Positions 33,328 to 44,161 of a stretch of DNA of 64,000 bases are shown here, piece by piece. Each line of letters starts with the position of its first letter. Within the stretch, counting starts at the first letter, position 1. The translations under genes were made by a program, and so were the position numbers. Under the pieces are notes generated by a model. That model was not told the DNA's origin. It saw nothing but the letters and a program-made list of their open reading frames with translations, and did not search any database. The stretch spans positions 6,091,501-6,155,500 of the forward strand of contig NC_087245.1 of the NCBI RefSeq assembly GCF_037042905.1, written 5' to 3'. Source of the DNA: Lytechinus pictus. Taxonomy: Eukaryota > Echinodermata > Echinoidea > Temnopleuroida > Toxopneustidae.

Positions 33328-33845
33328 ATGTATTTAAGTCTCTAAACAAAAAATCTAAATCTAATATGTCATAATAATCCCATCCCTGAACTTATATATT
33401 TTCAGTAATTTACATTACAATTTTATTCTGTCTATCATTATTCACAACTTTCAGCCCCTACTTTTTTGCAATTGTTTATATACTGTAGTTGATAAGGTTA
33501 TACGTATACCAACCCTTCTTTCATGTAAGCCTATCTATTTTTTTTACCATTAATAATAAGGTGATCAATAGTATTTCGATGTTTTTGTATTACGCTGATA
33601 TTTTTATGTCTTACCCTGTTTTTTGATATATGCCTATTATTGTCATTACCATTTTATCATGTTTTTTTATACACCAGGACCAAGATGCAAAACAGTAATT
33701 TTATCTCTGATCTTGTGAACCTGTTTAAATATGTGTGAATAAATAAATAAATAAATAACATTTCATGAATATTCAATGAGCAAACTGATAATGTCATATC
33801 TCGACTTGTTCTTTTTTTATTGCATGAAATTATTTTGATTCAATT

Positions 33846-34262
33846 CTTTTTAGTTTTTCTTGGGTTTTCATGATTTTGTGAAACAAAACACATATAAACT
33901 ATACAAATAATATAAAAAGAAATACGAAAAGATAAAAAAACAGCATACAAAAAGTACAGTTTATCAACAGATAATAAGTGATATACATGTAGTAAAAGCA
34001 GTCACTTTGTCTCTTCTAAGTATTCCTCATCCCTTATAGTATAAGGCAAGAATGTAATAACAGAGAGATAAAAATCAGGTGATTCACCTATTTTTAGAGA
34101 TCTACAAAATTCCATCCTCAGAATTAAGGCATATTAAGATATTCTTCAGTTACAAAAAATAACAATGATAGAATATTTTACAACTCAAATCTCAATTTCC
34201 GAAAATGGCTTGTATGTGTATTTTTCTTGGCAATACGATATCCAATATCCTTGTTAGAGGTG
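33846..34262. other. Insertion of unknown type in MITE copy 2
   Basis: 'gattcaatt' occurs at 33837-33845 and again at about 34263-34271, and the intact MITE at 23512-23806 has only one such site. This suggests a 9-bp target duplication around about 417 bp of AT-rich sequence. No coding capacity was recognised. The left edge is T-rich, so this may be a retroelement tail on the minus strand. Confidence 0.5.
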
Positions 34263-34317
34263 ATTCAATTTTTGTCCTCCAAGAACTAAATATTTGGAAT
34301 GTCAACTGATTAAGTGC

Positions 34318-35481
34318 CAGTGGCGTACCGTGGGTCACGGCTTTGGGGGGTACCAGCAAATATTTTGTGTCACTTAGTGAGCGCGCTTTTCGCGTGCTCA
34401 GCTGCCAGGTATAGGCCTACTGACCTAATGATCTAACAGAGACATTTTAAGGACAGTGCTATTAAACTGTTATGTATCTCACTGATTAAATAATGCAAGC
34501 GCGAAGCGCGAGCTGAAAATTTTGGAAATTCAGACCTGAAAAGAGCCATTTAAAGGCTTGTTTGTAGGAACTCACGAAGGCCATACGTATTTCACTAACC
34601 AAATGATGCGAGCGCGAAGCACGAGCTAAAATTTTTGTATATATTGACCACAAACATGGACATTTTAAGGACTATTTTTAAGGAATCAATTAAGAGTATA
34701 TATATCTCACCATAGTCATCTAATACGGGTGCCAAGCGCTTGCTGATTTTGTTAGAATTACATCTAAACACATGAAGCACTTTTTGTAGTCATTGTAATC
34801 ATGATTATCATATTCACTAATCAAACATTGCGAGCGCGAAGCGCGAGCTGAAAACTTTGGACATTCAGACCTGAAGAGGGGCATTCTAAGGCTTGTTTGT
34901 AGGAATACACTTAGACCATACGTATATCACTAAACAAATTATGCGAGCGCGAAGCGCGAGCTGAAAATTTTGATATTCAGATCAGAAAAGGGGACATTTT
35001 AAGAACTGATTTTAGGCATTTATGATGAGCAGACATATCTCACCAATCCACTAATGCAAACGTAAGCACAGAAAGGAAATGTTTTACATTAAGACCTTAA
35101 AATGGGGCAATCGCTTTAAGTAGTGATTAAAAAGAAGCACATGTCACTAATAAAACAATAACTCGAAGTGCAAGGAAATGTGTTTGGTGTATATTGACTT
35201 GAAAACGGGAGGTTTTAGTACAACAGGATCATATATCTCGTTAAACAGACTATGCGAGCACCAGGAACAATGAATACATAGGCCCTGAGCAAATTATGTT
35301 TCATAAAGTTATGAAAAATATGTTTCTTATGTAATAAAACATTACATAATTATAATATAACATTAAAATGAACAATAATTTCTTCTTTCCCACTTCGTTT
35401 CTCTTTCTTTCTCCCTTTTCTCCTTTCCCCGTTTTTTTTGGGGGGACACGTGCCCCATGCCCCCCCGTAGTTACGCCACTG
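34318..35481 (+). mobile_element. hAT-like non-autonomous element, 8-bp TSD
   Basis: The ends are CAGTGGCGTAC (left) and GTTACGCCACTG (right), inverted repeats of about 10 bp. The 8-bp target duplication TTAAGTGC is exact (34310-34317 and 35482-35489). An 8-bp duplication with CAG...CTG ends points to the hAT superfamily. The interior has no transposase; it is made of diverged repeats built on 'gcgagcgcgaagcgcgagct'. Confidence 0.85.
34490..35000 (+). repeat. Diverged tandem repeats inside hAT-like element
   Basis: The phrase 'gcgagcgcgaagcgcgagct' followed by 'gaaaattttg' recurs at about 34496, 34608, 34829 and 34942 with roughly 110-220-bp spacing. 'attcagacctgaa', 'aggcttgtttgtagga' and 'ccatacgtat' occur between the copies. 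The palindromic GCGCGAAGCGCG core could fold or bind a transposase. Confidence 0.7.
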
Positions 35482-35736
35482 TTAAGTGCATTAGATATTC
35501 ACTGCAGCAACTTATTATATAATTTTGATAGGGAGACATGTCATACAAACATGTATGAAAATATGAAATGATTACGCTTTTTAATATGTAACAACATAAC
35601 AAATAGGAAAGTGGGGATGTGACATCATTAGCCCACCTAATTAATAATCATGACAATGTGCAAATATATATACATATATTGTGAAATAAATGAATGAAGA
35701 GAACAATGGTTTTCCCAGAGGTGATGCCGAAAAAAT

Positions 35737-35806
35737 GTCTCCGCCGGGAATCGAACCCGGACCCCAGCTTTGAACGCCGGTGCCTTAACCACTAGACCAC
35801 ATAGAC
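35737..35806 (-). tRNA. tRNA-like gene or pseudogene, UCA-type anticodon loop
   Basis: The minus strand reads a 70-nt cloverleaf: acceptor GTCTATG/CGGAGAC (one A-G mismatch), D arm 'ggtctagtggttaag', anticodon stem CCGGC/GCTGG with loop GTTCAAA, and T arm CCGGG-TTCGATT-CCCGG. A TTTTTT Pol III terminator follows at once (35730-35735). With U33 in place, the anticodon is UCA, which would read the UGA stop. The variable loop is only 3 nt and the acceptor has a mismatch, so a tRNA(Glu)-like pseudogene or a SINE head is more likely than a working gene. Confidence 0.45.
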
Positions 35807-35996
35807 GGGTTAGTGGCTCGGGCGACCCCGACCCGATTGACCGTCAGATAAACAGATTTTCGACGCCACCAATTAACTTTCCTATGTCGGGTGTAGGTGA
35901 GTATTGAACAATGACAAGCCGCCATGCCTCAGCTGGATCAAAGCTATTGCTTATAGATACAGTACATGTATGGGACAAATTATACAAATGTGAGAC

Positions 35997-36000
<4 letters not shown>

Positions 36001-36028
<28 letters not shown>

Positions 36029-36240
36029 CATTATATATATTGTAAAGAAATGGATGAAGAGATCATTGATCTCTTCATCCATTTCTTTACAATATTTAAA
36101 TAAAAGAGTTGCCAAAGCTGTTGTACATGTATAACTTTACACATATGTATACATTATATATATATATATAATATATAATATATATAATATATAATATATA
36201 TAATATATATATATAATATATAATATATATATATATTCAT
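36001..36240. repeat. AT microsatellites around a 29-bp perfect hairpin
   Basis: TA-type repeats fill 36001-36040 and 36155-36235. Between them, 36037-36065 and 36067-36095 are perfect inverted repeats ('tgtaaagaaatggatgaag' and complement) with a single-base centre. Confidence 0.85.
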
Positions 36241-37439
36241 CTTTTTCATAAAATATTGCTTAAGTTTATAATTTGATATCTTTGTTATGTGTTATCAGAT
36301 TTTGATGGAATTTACGGCATTTGCTGTGTGAACTTTACACCTTTTTCAGATATAATCACTTTCTTCAGCCCGGAATACCCTTAAAATGAGATCCATTACC
36401 TTTTTAGAACTGCGTTTTCTTATTTCGGAAATTAGTTAAATAGTGAATTATACTACCTTGTAGATTTTGAAAATACCCCTTACCAAAATGTTTGGGGATA
36501 TACCCCGATCCCCCCCCCCCCCCGACCCCCGTCGCTCTTGTCTAAAACTTAATTTGTTCACTCTGTGCCTAAATAGACAAACAACTATTTTGAGTGGGTT
36601 TCAGACCGATTTCCGCCATTGATTCAGAGGAATTCAATATTCCACTCTTTATTGTTTGAATATCTTTATCGTCAACAAAGTATGTCGTCTATGTAGTTAG
36701 CAACACACCCTAACGTTGGATGTGCATATGACAACTGGAATTGAAGAAAACAAAACACTTGTCTCTCCAGCGCCCCGTTGCATAAAAGTCACCGTTATGG
36801 TAACTTTGCCATCCAATGTTAACTATCACGGTAACGATGATCAACAGCCAATCCCTAATATTATGGATATATCATGCATTGTCATTATTTTTTCTAATAC
36901 GGAAATGTACTACTTTACCACCCACTCTTCAGTCTAACCCTGATAGTTCTCGATACCCTGATTGTGCGCCAAATGGCACACATTTTTTACCGAAAGGCAT
37001 ACTGGTAATTGACAAGCAAACACGATATACATATTCAAAGATATTACAAGGGGCAGATCGGACACTTCTAAAAGGCGATGTTTTGAAACGCTCGATAAAT
37101 GCTCATGGGAAGGGCGCCCATTAGCGTTGAGTTAAGTAACCATCGCATATCGGCACATCGGCTGTGCATAAAACATATGGAGGAATGAGAGAGGGGATTC
37201 TGGAGAGGGCTCAAGGGCGGCGCATGGGAATAACTCCACCTTTTATTACCCATAAACCTCTGAAATATATTCATCTTTAATTTAAGGGAAAAATGAATGT
37301 AAAAATCGTCTATTGTGACCCTCACCATTTTATATGTTTTGTACACAACCATATCGCGATACGCAAAGGTAAAAAAAAAAGGTCGATACTCATCGCTGTA
37401 CTTGGGCGCTCTTTCTAAGCGTTCAAGGCCCAATATATA
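36241..37439. other. Intergenic DNA, no gene recognised
   Basis: A poly-C run lies at 36511-36524. Open frames of up to 121 codons (37068-37433, minus strand) have no recognised domain or splice context. Confidence 0.4.
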
Positions 37440-37565
37440 GGGCCTTGTAAGCGTTGTGGAGTGCGCATGTAATCCAAGCTATGTGGGGAAGTTACAAATT
37501 GATGCAGAGGTTCGAGCCCCGGTCACGTCTTTCGGTCCCAGACGTAAATAATCATATCTGATTGA
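37440..37565 (+). repeat. SINE-like repeat, copy 2
   Basis: This is the plus-strand partner of 4570-4725. 'atccaagctatgtgggga', 'agttacaaattgatg' and the B-box-like 'ggttcgagccccggtca' are shared. Confidence 0.45.
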
Positions 37566-38219
37566 TACACGTCTGACAAAACTCAAATACACACACATTC
37601 ATTGTTTCATTGCGCGCTCTCTGTACTGTCCGATCTTCCCCTTAGTATCTTTGATATATTGCAAAGTGATAAGGACATTTTAAGCATTTTATTTTAAATT
37701 AAAACAACCATGTTTAGTTTCAAATCTATTTTGTTTAAAAGTTCGACATTGTTAAACAATTTTCTAAACGAGTCAAGAATAACTATTAGTAAGGACAACA
37801 AATCAGACTGTATAGGCCCGAATAATTTGTACGGGTTTGGAACATTCGTTTGCATTTTGGGGTAATAATAGTCGTATATACATTATTCTTTCTCCGATGT
37901 GTCTATTCATCTGTATGCACTTTTCTATCATACTTAGGGAGCAAACCCACATTTTTGAAAAATATCAAGCTGTGGTCCATGAGTTATACCACTGAGGGGA
38001 CTAATATTACTATCCCATCTAGCTCTACGGGGAGAGTAAATTTACTCTGACATTCTCAGCATGGTATATCCATATAAATCAAATCTTAAAGTCAAACTTT
38101 GAGGACTGCCTCGAATTTTTCTGCATAAAGCAATATAAATTATATCTAATATATACAATGTGTTTTTTTTTTTATTCAAGATATATTTATAGCATTTTGT
38201 TTACGTGTTTTTCTGTGTT

Positions 38220-38434
38220 CATATATTAAAGAACTGTTGCTGGGCTGGCGCCATGAGCGTCTTCGGACGGTTTGTGCGCTCTTACAACCAGCTGTGATAT
38301 AATAGGGAAGATGGCGTGCTTCATATTCAACAAATTAGTACCTTTACATCACAATGGTTTGTTTTAAAGAAATCGGAGTCCCATTCGACCAGCCGAGTTA
38401 CAAGATCGTTTAAAACTTCAAAAAAGTCACTCAG
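38220..38434 (+). other. Possible first exon or promoter region
   Basis: A more GC-rich stretch contains 'ggcgccatgagcgtcttcgg', 'gaagatggcgtgc' (YY1-like) and a good donor CAG|GTAAAC at 38434/38435. The ATGs here open only very short frames (15-20 codons), so if transcribed it is mostly untranslated. No matching downstream exon was identified. Confidence 0.25.
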
Positions 38435-40199
38435 GTAAACGCAGGGATTTTTTGGGGGGTTGGTGTAAATCATTGCATAAATTTTTACTTAATCATTTTT
38501 GGGAATGTCTTGATGATTTCATATCTTATGTACCCAAATAATTATTGATGCTGAATATTAGATGTCCATTGAAACTAATCAGAGACAAAAACCTTCACTC
38601 GGGGTTGATATTCTGGTTGCTAAATGAAAATTTCTATCAGTCATTTTGTAAAACCTTCAGGTAATTTTTATCAACACACATTTATCCATATAAACACGAT
38701 AAACATCGTGAGAAGACGGGGTATTTTTATCCATGTGACAGATCTCGGAAATCGTATTCTCAACAAAGGGGAAGATAGCTATGATTATGCATAGGCAACA
38801 AATTCTTAAAGGCACGCATTGTATTTTTTTATAGCTTGAAGAATCATAAAAAAATGCTATAGTCACACCACTGGAACTGACTCCAGACCGATCAAAGCTA
38901 TTTCAAATGGTATATTATTGGTTAGTTTGGATTCAGTATGCGTTGGTGTGTGACTGAGGCAGGAAGTCATTTGAGGCTGTTTTAACGTTCGTAGAGCACG
39001 CCATCACATTCCTATATTTATATATCATGTTTGGCTTTCATCTGCCCAAACAGGTAGGAAACGTACCGTCAAAATCATACCACTGGTGTAACCCCAGGGT
39101 AAGGGATATATACATATCGAGAGTTGCGTGAATATTTGTACCAATCGCTCTGACATATTTTTATTAATGTGAAGAGAAGATGATGGTCAAGAATGAAGCA
39201 GAGTAATACACTGTGTTGCAAAGCCTTCGCCCTGGCCTTCTTGAGTTCTTATTTGCTAAATAAAACAAATAAAGCAAATTACAGAATTAGAAACACATAA
39301 CAAACATAATGGTAAATAACAGCAAATTAGGGCAAAACCAAAACAATTGTGAGAGATCGTAATTACAATTATGACAACGATGGCCAACCATATACTTTCG
39401 CGCCCAATCTCACATGTACCTTTGAATTTGGCTATATTTATATGATCGTAATTGTCAGGAATAGGTCACCTTTATTCCTGTTACAGTGAGTAAATAAGTA
39501 TTCATTAAATATATTTCGACCGCTGTATTCTCAATTTCTCGTTTAATGTAAAACGATTTTTTACTGTAAAGTTTGCTTGCCGCGACCACAGGTCTGTCCA
39601 ACTTTAATTCATGCCACAATTCAAACCATTAAAACAGCCATCACTAAAATTGCTAGTTAATAGTTGTTATTGTATCCCGTATACATAGCCTTAATGTGGA
39701 GGTGCCCCCAAAATTTTATTTTTTTAGCTCACTTTATTGTTTTGACCCCCTTCCCCAACTGCTCGGACCGGATTTACGACAGTGTTAATTATTATTAGCA
39801 ACATCGTGATAGGGGTAATTGTTGAGTGGCATGTTATCTGCTAACCATATTCTTTGTCGCACAAATAATACTTTCATTCATATATTACTTCATATTAAAT
39901 TTAAAACTGTATTGTAATACACTTTAAGGATTATTTGAGTGATTTTTCTTTCTAAACATATATTTCATATACCCGAACATTGCGGATATTAGCCGGAGCG
40001 AATTCCATTAAAACACGGAAGTATAAATTCAAAATACAGTGTAGTGCGTTTATCATACGGGATTGTATAGCAGCATTAAGCAGTCGTGTTGGTTCATATT
40101 TCACTTTTGGTTTTGGTGTCACTTCATATTACAATCATAGAATACCACAAGAAAACGACTGAACTTGATCTTGATCATTATAGGGGAAAAACCCTTACA
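38435..40199. other. Intergenic DNA, no gene recognised
   Basis: AT-rich sequence with short frames only; nothing with domain similarity or paired splice sites. Confidence 0.4.
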
Positions 40200-40204
40200 A
40201 GAAA

Positions 40205-40530
40205 ATGTTCGGTCATACCGTGAACGCTGCGAAAAGGGCAACTGTGATCGCGTTCATACTGAAACAAAAAAGGCGAGTTCGACACGGTCCGCGGATCACG
40301 AACGGAAGTAGAAGACGTCACAAATATGCCGTGTTTGACCTAGGTCATGCGGGTTCGACGTCGAGTCTGACTCGGCTCGCGGGTTGAAACCAACCATTTT
40401 GGCGGATCAAAAAATCCGTGTTCGACACGGCTCGCGGATCACACTGGTCGCATTTACACAACATAAAACTGCCGTGTTGAGCACGGCTCGCGTGTCGAAC
40501 CCCGAGCAAAGTCACTGTGTAAACACGGTT
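40205..40530. repeat. CpG-rich block with repeated TTCGACACGG motifs
   Basis: The motif family 'gttcgacacggctcgcggat' appears about four times, in direct or mirrored form (about 40278, 40348, 40422 and 40480). The edges read 'taccgtgaacg' (left) and 'gtgtaaacacggttta' (right), a weak inverted pair like the one at 5728-5799. It may be a MITE of the same ACCGTG-ended type with internal repeats. Confidence 0.4.
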
Positions 40531-41915
40531 TACTCACGACGATCATTTTCATATTACTCGAGTTAATGCACATGTATCTCAACAAAAAGAATAAATGCCT
40601 TGTTTTATTTCATTAGGAGACAATTTACACGCAGAAGCCTTTGTTTCTTTTTCAATATGAAGCATTTAATTTGTTATTGAAACATTGATGGTTAATTTGT
40701 GTGAGGGTGTGTGTGTGGGTGATTTGTTTTAACATCTATTGCAAATTAACCAATCGAACTATAAATTTGACATTGTAAATTCTTAACTCAACATCACTTA
40801 AAGACGAAAAATTATAAAATTACTACAGATTCAAGAGCATACAGATTTGATAATAAAAGAAGAAATCCCTCGACATGAATTCCAGTAAAATCAAACCTGT
40901 TTAGAATTTTCACATTATATTTTTACAGTCTGTATTCTCTTGAAATTTAATAATAACTGTGGTCACGACGAAAAAAAAAGATCGTTATCTGCCCGTTATC
41001 TGTTAATATATGTGAATAATTAAAGTGCCATTTTGACAGGAGCCAATATAGTGAGAACGTGTTGGTCAAGATCTCATGAAAATACCTGGTTTCAATTGAT
41101 TAAATTTGAATTCTGATTAGTTATACGTATGATATACTTTTTTAACCATGTTAAAGCATACATTCAGTTGATCACACATTCAAAAGTTTAACCCTTTATT
41201 TTGTGAAAATAGGCCAGTTTATTGAATTTTGTTTGCGTCGCCCATTTGCAACCGTAAAGTTCAGTGCTTTGGTTTGATTGTGTTTATCACTCATTTTCAT
41301 TTCTGAGTTTCTCATTTGTAAGTTGCAAAAATAATCCTACATAGAGAAATGTCCGTTAGTATTTCTATCTAGGAAGTTGGGAATAAGACAACATATATAT
41401 CTAGCTCTCAAATAAGATATAGAAGTGACTGTACACATAGCCATCACCAAAAGGCTTCAACAAATATACACATTGTAGTAGAATGATAGAATCTAACATA
41501 ATTATACGCTGTGGAGTAATTTATTCATATTCTCAAATACTTTGAGAATAATAAATCTCGTTTTGAGTGTTTGTTGGAAAATTTAATAGCTTCTGAAACT
41601 GATTTTTCTCTTCAAAAACTATTGGAAGGCACAGCAAGGAACTGATAATAAATTGTACTCATATACGGTTCCGGAGATTCACTAATCGTGCATCGTCATG
41701 AGAGTGTAACACTAGCTTGGAGGTATATATTATGATGATCAATCATATTTTCCTCTTAAAAAATATGGAAGATCACAAAGATGCAACCCATTTCATTCTT
41801 CCACAAACATTACAATTAAAGGTAGGCCTACATTTCGAAGGCAGCAACTTGTAAGAGTTCTAAAGCTCATTTCGCTTTTATACTCACAATATGATTCACC
41901 GGTTATGATACTCAA
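40531..41915. other. Intergenic DNA or 3' UTR of the ITAM receptor gene
   Basis: No coding region was recognised. The minus-strand 3' UTR of the gene at 41916-43354 should lie in the right part. Confidence 0.4.
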
Positions 41916-42227
41916 TTAAATCAAATCTGTGTAGGCACTTTCTTCGCGTTTAGATAGAGTTTGATAACCATACTCATCACGATTATCAACTCGAGATCGT
42001 TCCATCGTACTCATCGATGCTGAGGAGGAGGATAGCAAGTACCCAAAATCATCAACGTCGGTACCAGCGACCGCAACAGATGTTGGTGTCGTGTTGACTG
42101 GTATGCCTATTCGTTGATCAGAGGAGCTAGTGTCGTTTCCAAAGTTTAAACAGTCTGGTTCCCTCTTTGAGTTCAGACCATTACTTCCCCTTGCTGGAAT
42201 GTTACCCATATCGATATAGTCATGAAC
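41916..42227 (-). CDS. Cytoplasmic-tail exon with ITAM and YxxM
   Basis: The acceptor 'atatatttacag' is followed by 103 codons and a TAA at 41916-41918. The tyrosine motifs are 'DYIDMG' (YxxM) at tail residues 3-8, 'DDFGYLL' mid-tail, and 'DEYGYQTL' plus 'AYTDLI' at the C-terminus. The last two tyrosines are 11 residues apart (YxxL-x7-YxxL). The Ser/Thr-rich linker 'LLSSSSASMSTMERSR' may be phosphorylated (inference). Confidence 0.85.
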   Translation of the reverse strand, partial: VHDYIDMGNIPARGSNGLNSKREPDCLNFGNDTSSSDQRIGIPVNTTPTSVAVAGTDVDDFGYLLSSSSASMSTMERSRVDNRDEYGYQTLSKREESAYTDLI

Positions 42228-43354
42228 CTGTAAATATATTCAACTATTAGCGCACAATTCGTAAAACATAAATCAATATACTTCTTTAAAAATGTGTATA
42301 TATATTATATTCGAAACCTGAATGAATTCATTGAAATTAAACTTATCTCATGGTTTGGTTGAAACGTCACAATCAAGCAGCCTAGATTTTCAAAATAGTT
42401 AAGCATATCCAAAGGTGATAACATTTGCGGTATAAATAGAGTTACCTCTTCAAGGTGGCTTCTACGACAATGAATGACAAGGGCCAGTGAGATGACCATG
42501 ATGACGGCCAAAGAGATCACTGTCGCTATACAACCGATCACGACTGTAAACAGTCTTAATCTTGTATTTTTATCTAACCCTGCAATTGAACATTCACGGA
42601 AAAAATAACGAAATATCAATATATTGATGCTATTTTAATATTATTGTATTACAAAAATGATGATTTAGCATCATTTTCAAAACGAGAATTGGTCTCATGC
42701 AAAATTGATTTCACTGCACTAAACGTCTGAACGAGCACATAACATGATTTTTTTAATCTTGCATGATATTGTATTCAAAAGAGGGGATAAGAAAGCTGAT
42801 AAAAAGTAAGAATGGACAATAACTCTGTTCGAGCTTCCACTCCGTAGTGATACTTATTTTAGACAAATGAAAAAGAGAAATTTATTACCTACTCACCAAT
42901 GGTAAAAAATAATAAATAATTCTTTTAAATTATCATATTGATTGAATAGTCATACAAAGTGATAGTGATTTTTATGTTTGAATTGTATATAAGTGAAGTT
43001 CATTTTTGAAGTATCGATAGTCTTGTTTATGATTTCTTTTTTTTACAGTGCATGATCAGCATAATTTTTTTTTTTTTTGGGGGGGGTGTAATAAAACAAA
43101 TTGAACGGTATAAATCACACCTGATGTTGGTGCATGATGGGGTGCTGTTTCCCTCTAACAATATGGAATCGTCTTGTCCCAATCTTGGCCCATCTTCTTG
43201 GAGACTACATTTGGTTGGCATTCGATGAATTCACTTCTATTGATGACGTAACCAGTTTCACATGATAATTTGAGTGTAGAGCCTAGATGTGTGTTGTTTG
43301 ATAACCACCATCTATGATCAACATCACCGGGGTGTTCACAGAACCCGATAGTAG
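41916..43354 (-). CDS. CCP/sushi-TM receptor with ITAM tail, 3' exons
   Basis: Three minus-strand exons with matching phases are visible: CCP (43354-43121, phase 1-1), transmembrane (42579-42446, phase 1-0), and cytoplasmic tail (42227-41916, phase 0 to stop). The product would be a type I membrane protein. A CCP domain binds ligands outside the cell, and a tail of about 103 residues could recruit SH2 proteins. The tail ends YQTL-SKREESA-YTDL-I, which fits the ITAM pattern D/E-xx-YxxL-x(6-8)-YxxL, and also holds YIDM (a PI3K-type YxxM) near the membrane. ITAMs recruit Syk/ZAP-70-type kinases. An in-frame TAG lies directly after the last CCP cysteine, so the gene may be broken, polymorphic or spliced differently. 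The 5' exons, including the signal peptide, are not seen and may lie right of 43400 beyond the transposons or outside the window. Confidence 0.7.
42446..42579 (-). CDS. Transmembrane exon of the ITAM receptor
   Basis: The acceptor 'ttcaattgcag' precedes GG|TTA, and the donor is GAG|GTAACT. It encodes a juxtamembrane 'LDKNTRLR', a single hydrophobic span of about 27 residues ('LFTVVIGCIATVISL' and onward), then 'HCRRSHLEE', a positive stop-transfer sequence. There is no charged residue in the span, so pairing with a charged partner chain is not suggested. Confidence 0.8.
42580..43120 (-). other. Intron between CCP and TM exons
   Basis: AT-rich, with a T/G homopolymer run at 43062-43087 close to the CCP exon donor. 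No feature other than the splice sites. Confidence 0.6.
43121..43354 (-). CDS. CCP (sushi) domain exon with in-frame TAG
   Basis: After the acceptor 'aatcatacag' the exon encodes one CCP module: Cys 1 in 'FCEHPGD', Cys 2 in 'LSCETGY', Cys 3 in 'IECQPN', then the conserved Trp and Cys 4 in 'WDKTIPYC'. It begins in phase 1 and the donor CAG|GTGTGA also gives phase 1, the usual class for CCP exons, and this fits the next exon. A TAG codon follows Cys 4 immediately, 11 codons before the donor. A weaker donor, ATATT|gttaga, would remove the stop but also turn Cys 4 into Trp. Confidence 0.75.
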
Positions 43355-43945
43355 CTGTATGATTTAATGATGAAATAAGCAAATTAAGTCATACCAGAAA
43401 AGTCAACGCAAAAGGACACTTACTGCAATCGTATATGAATTTAGATAATCACCAAGTTCACTTTTTCATGCGCAGTTCGACAAATGCAGTATTTTTTTAA
43501 GGATATATGGAACCTACAAACTTCGTATATTTTATTTGTTGTTTGGGGATTTCTTGATCAAAATGGTAGTTGTAAATCAGCTCTTCGCCAAACAATTAAA
43601 ACAAGCTTCTGATTCATCCAATAATGCACTTAGCAAATCAAAGAAAACTACAGTATTATTAGACGGTATCATTACTTGAAAAAAATGTGAACATTCCTTA
43701 GTGTACAATACGTTTATCATCGTATGCCCATTGTCGAAAGAATTGTAAATCAAACGCAACTGGATCTGAACAAAAAGCAACGCATGGATTTTGGACTTGC
43801 ATAATATGATTTCGGTTGCATTCTAGGCAACTCTTTCTGCAACAGACCACAAATCATTTCGAAATATCTACTCTTTTAAAGCCACCCCCTTCTTTATTCA
43901 GTATCAGTTTACAGCGGAAAGCGAGTTTTAACTGAATGATGGAGA

Positions 43946-44108
43946 TAATACCTCGGTCACATTTCCCCTACGGCCGCCGAACGGTGAGTCAAAAACACCC
44001 GCTTTAACATTTTTTGTAAACCAGCTACATACGGGTGGTTTGAATAAAATTAGATAAAATGGCTGTTTTCGACTCGGCGGCCGTAGAGGAAATGTGACTG
44101 AGGTATTA
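43946..44108. mobile_element. 163-bp foldback MITE (TAATACCTC ends)
   Basis: The arms of about 35 bp, 'taatacctcggtcacatttc' onward and its reverse complement ending 'gactgaggtatta', are near-perfect inverted repeats around a short centre. A second partial unit ('gacctcagttacatttgctg') starts at 44130 and is interrupted by the element at 44162. Confidence 0.75.
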
Positions 44109-44161
44109 CCAAGTTTATTATAAGTGTAAGACCTCAGTTACATTTGCTGCGGCCGTCGTAA

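Larger units (their letters stand above)
29190..33760 (+). mobile_element. LINE-B: decayed non-LTR retrotransposon
   Basis: Endonuclease and reverse-transcriptase fragments are in several frames, followed by a 3' hairpin ('caggaccaagatgc ... gatcttgtgaacctg', 33676-33723) and an AATAAATAAATAA tail (33739-33758). It is about 3 kb once the internal insertion at 29556-31030 is discounted. It is a separate family from LINE-A: the RT sequence and tail differ. Confidence 0.75.
33762..35665. mobile_element. MITE, copy 2, torn by two insertions
   Basis: The left end 'tttcatgaatattcaatgag' and the right end 'gtggggatgtgacatcatt ... taataatcatgacaatg' match the MITE at 23512-23806. About 1.6 kb of later insertions lie inside: 33846-34262, flanked by 'gattcaatt', and the hAT-like element at 34318-35481. 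Confidence 0.7.

Noticed and set aside
35700-35810. Selenocysteine tRNA
   Set aside because: The UCA anticodon fits, but the length (70 nt) and 3-nt variable loop exclude the long-armed Sec tRNA.
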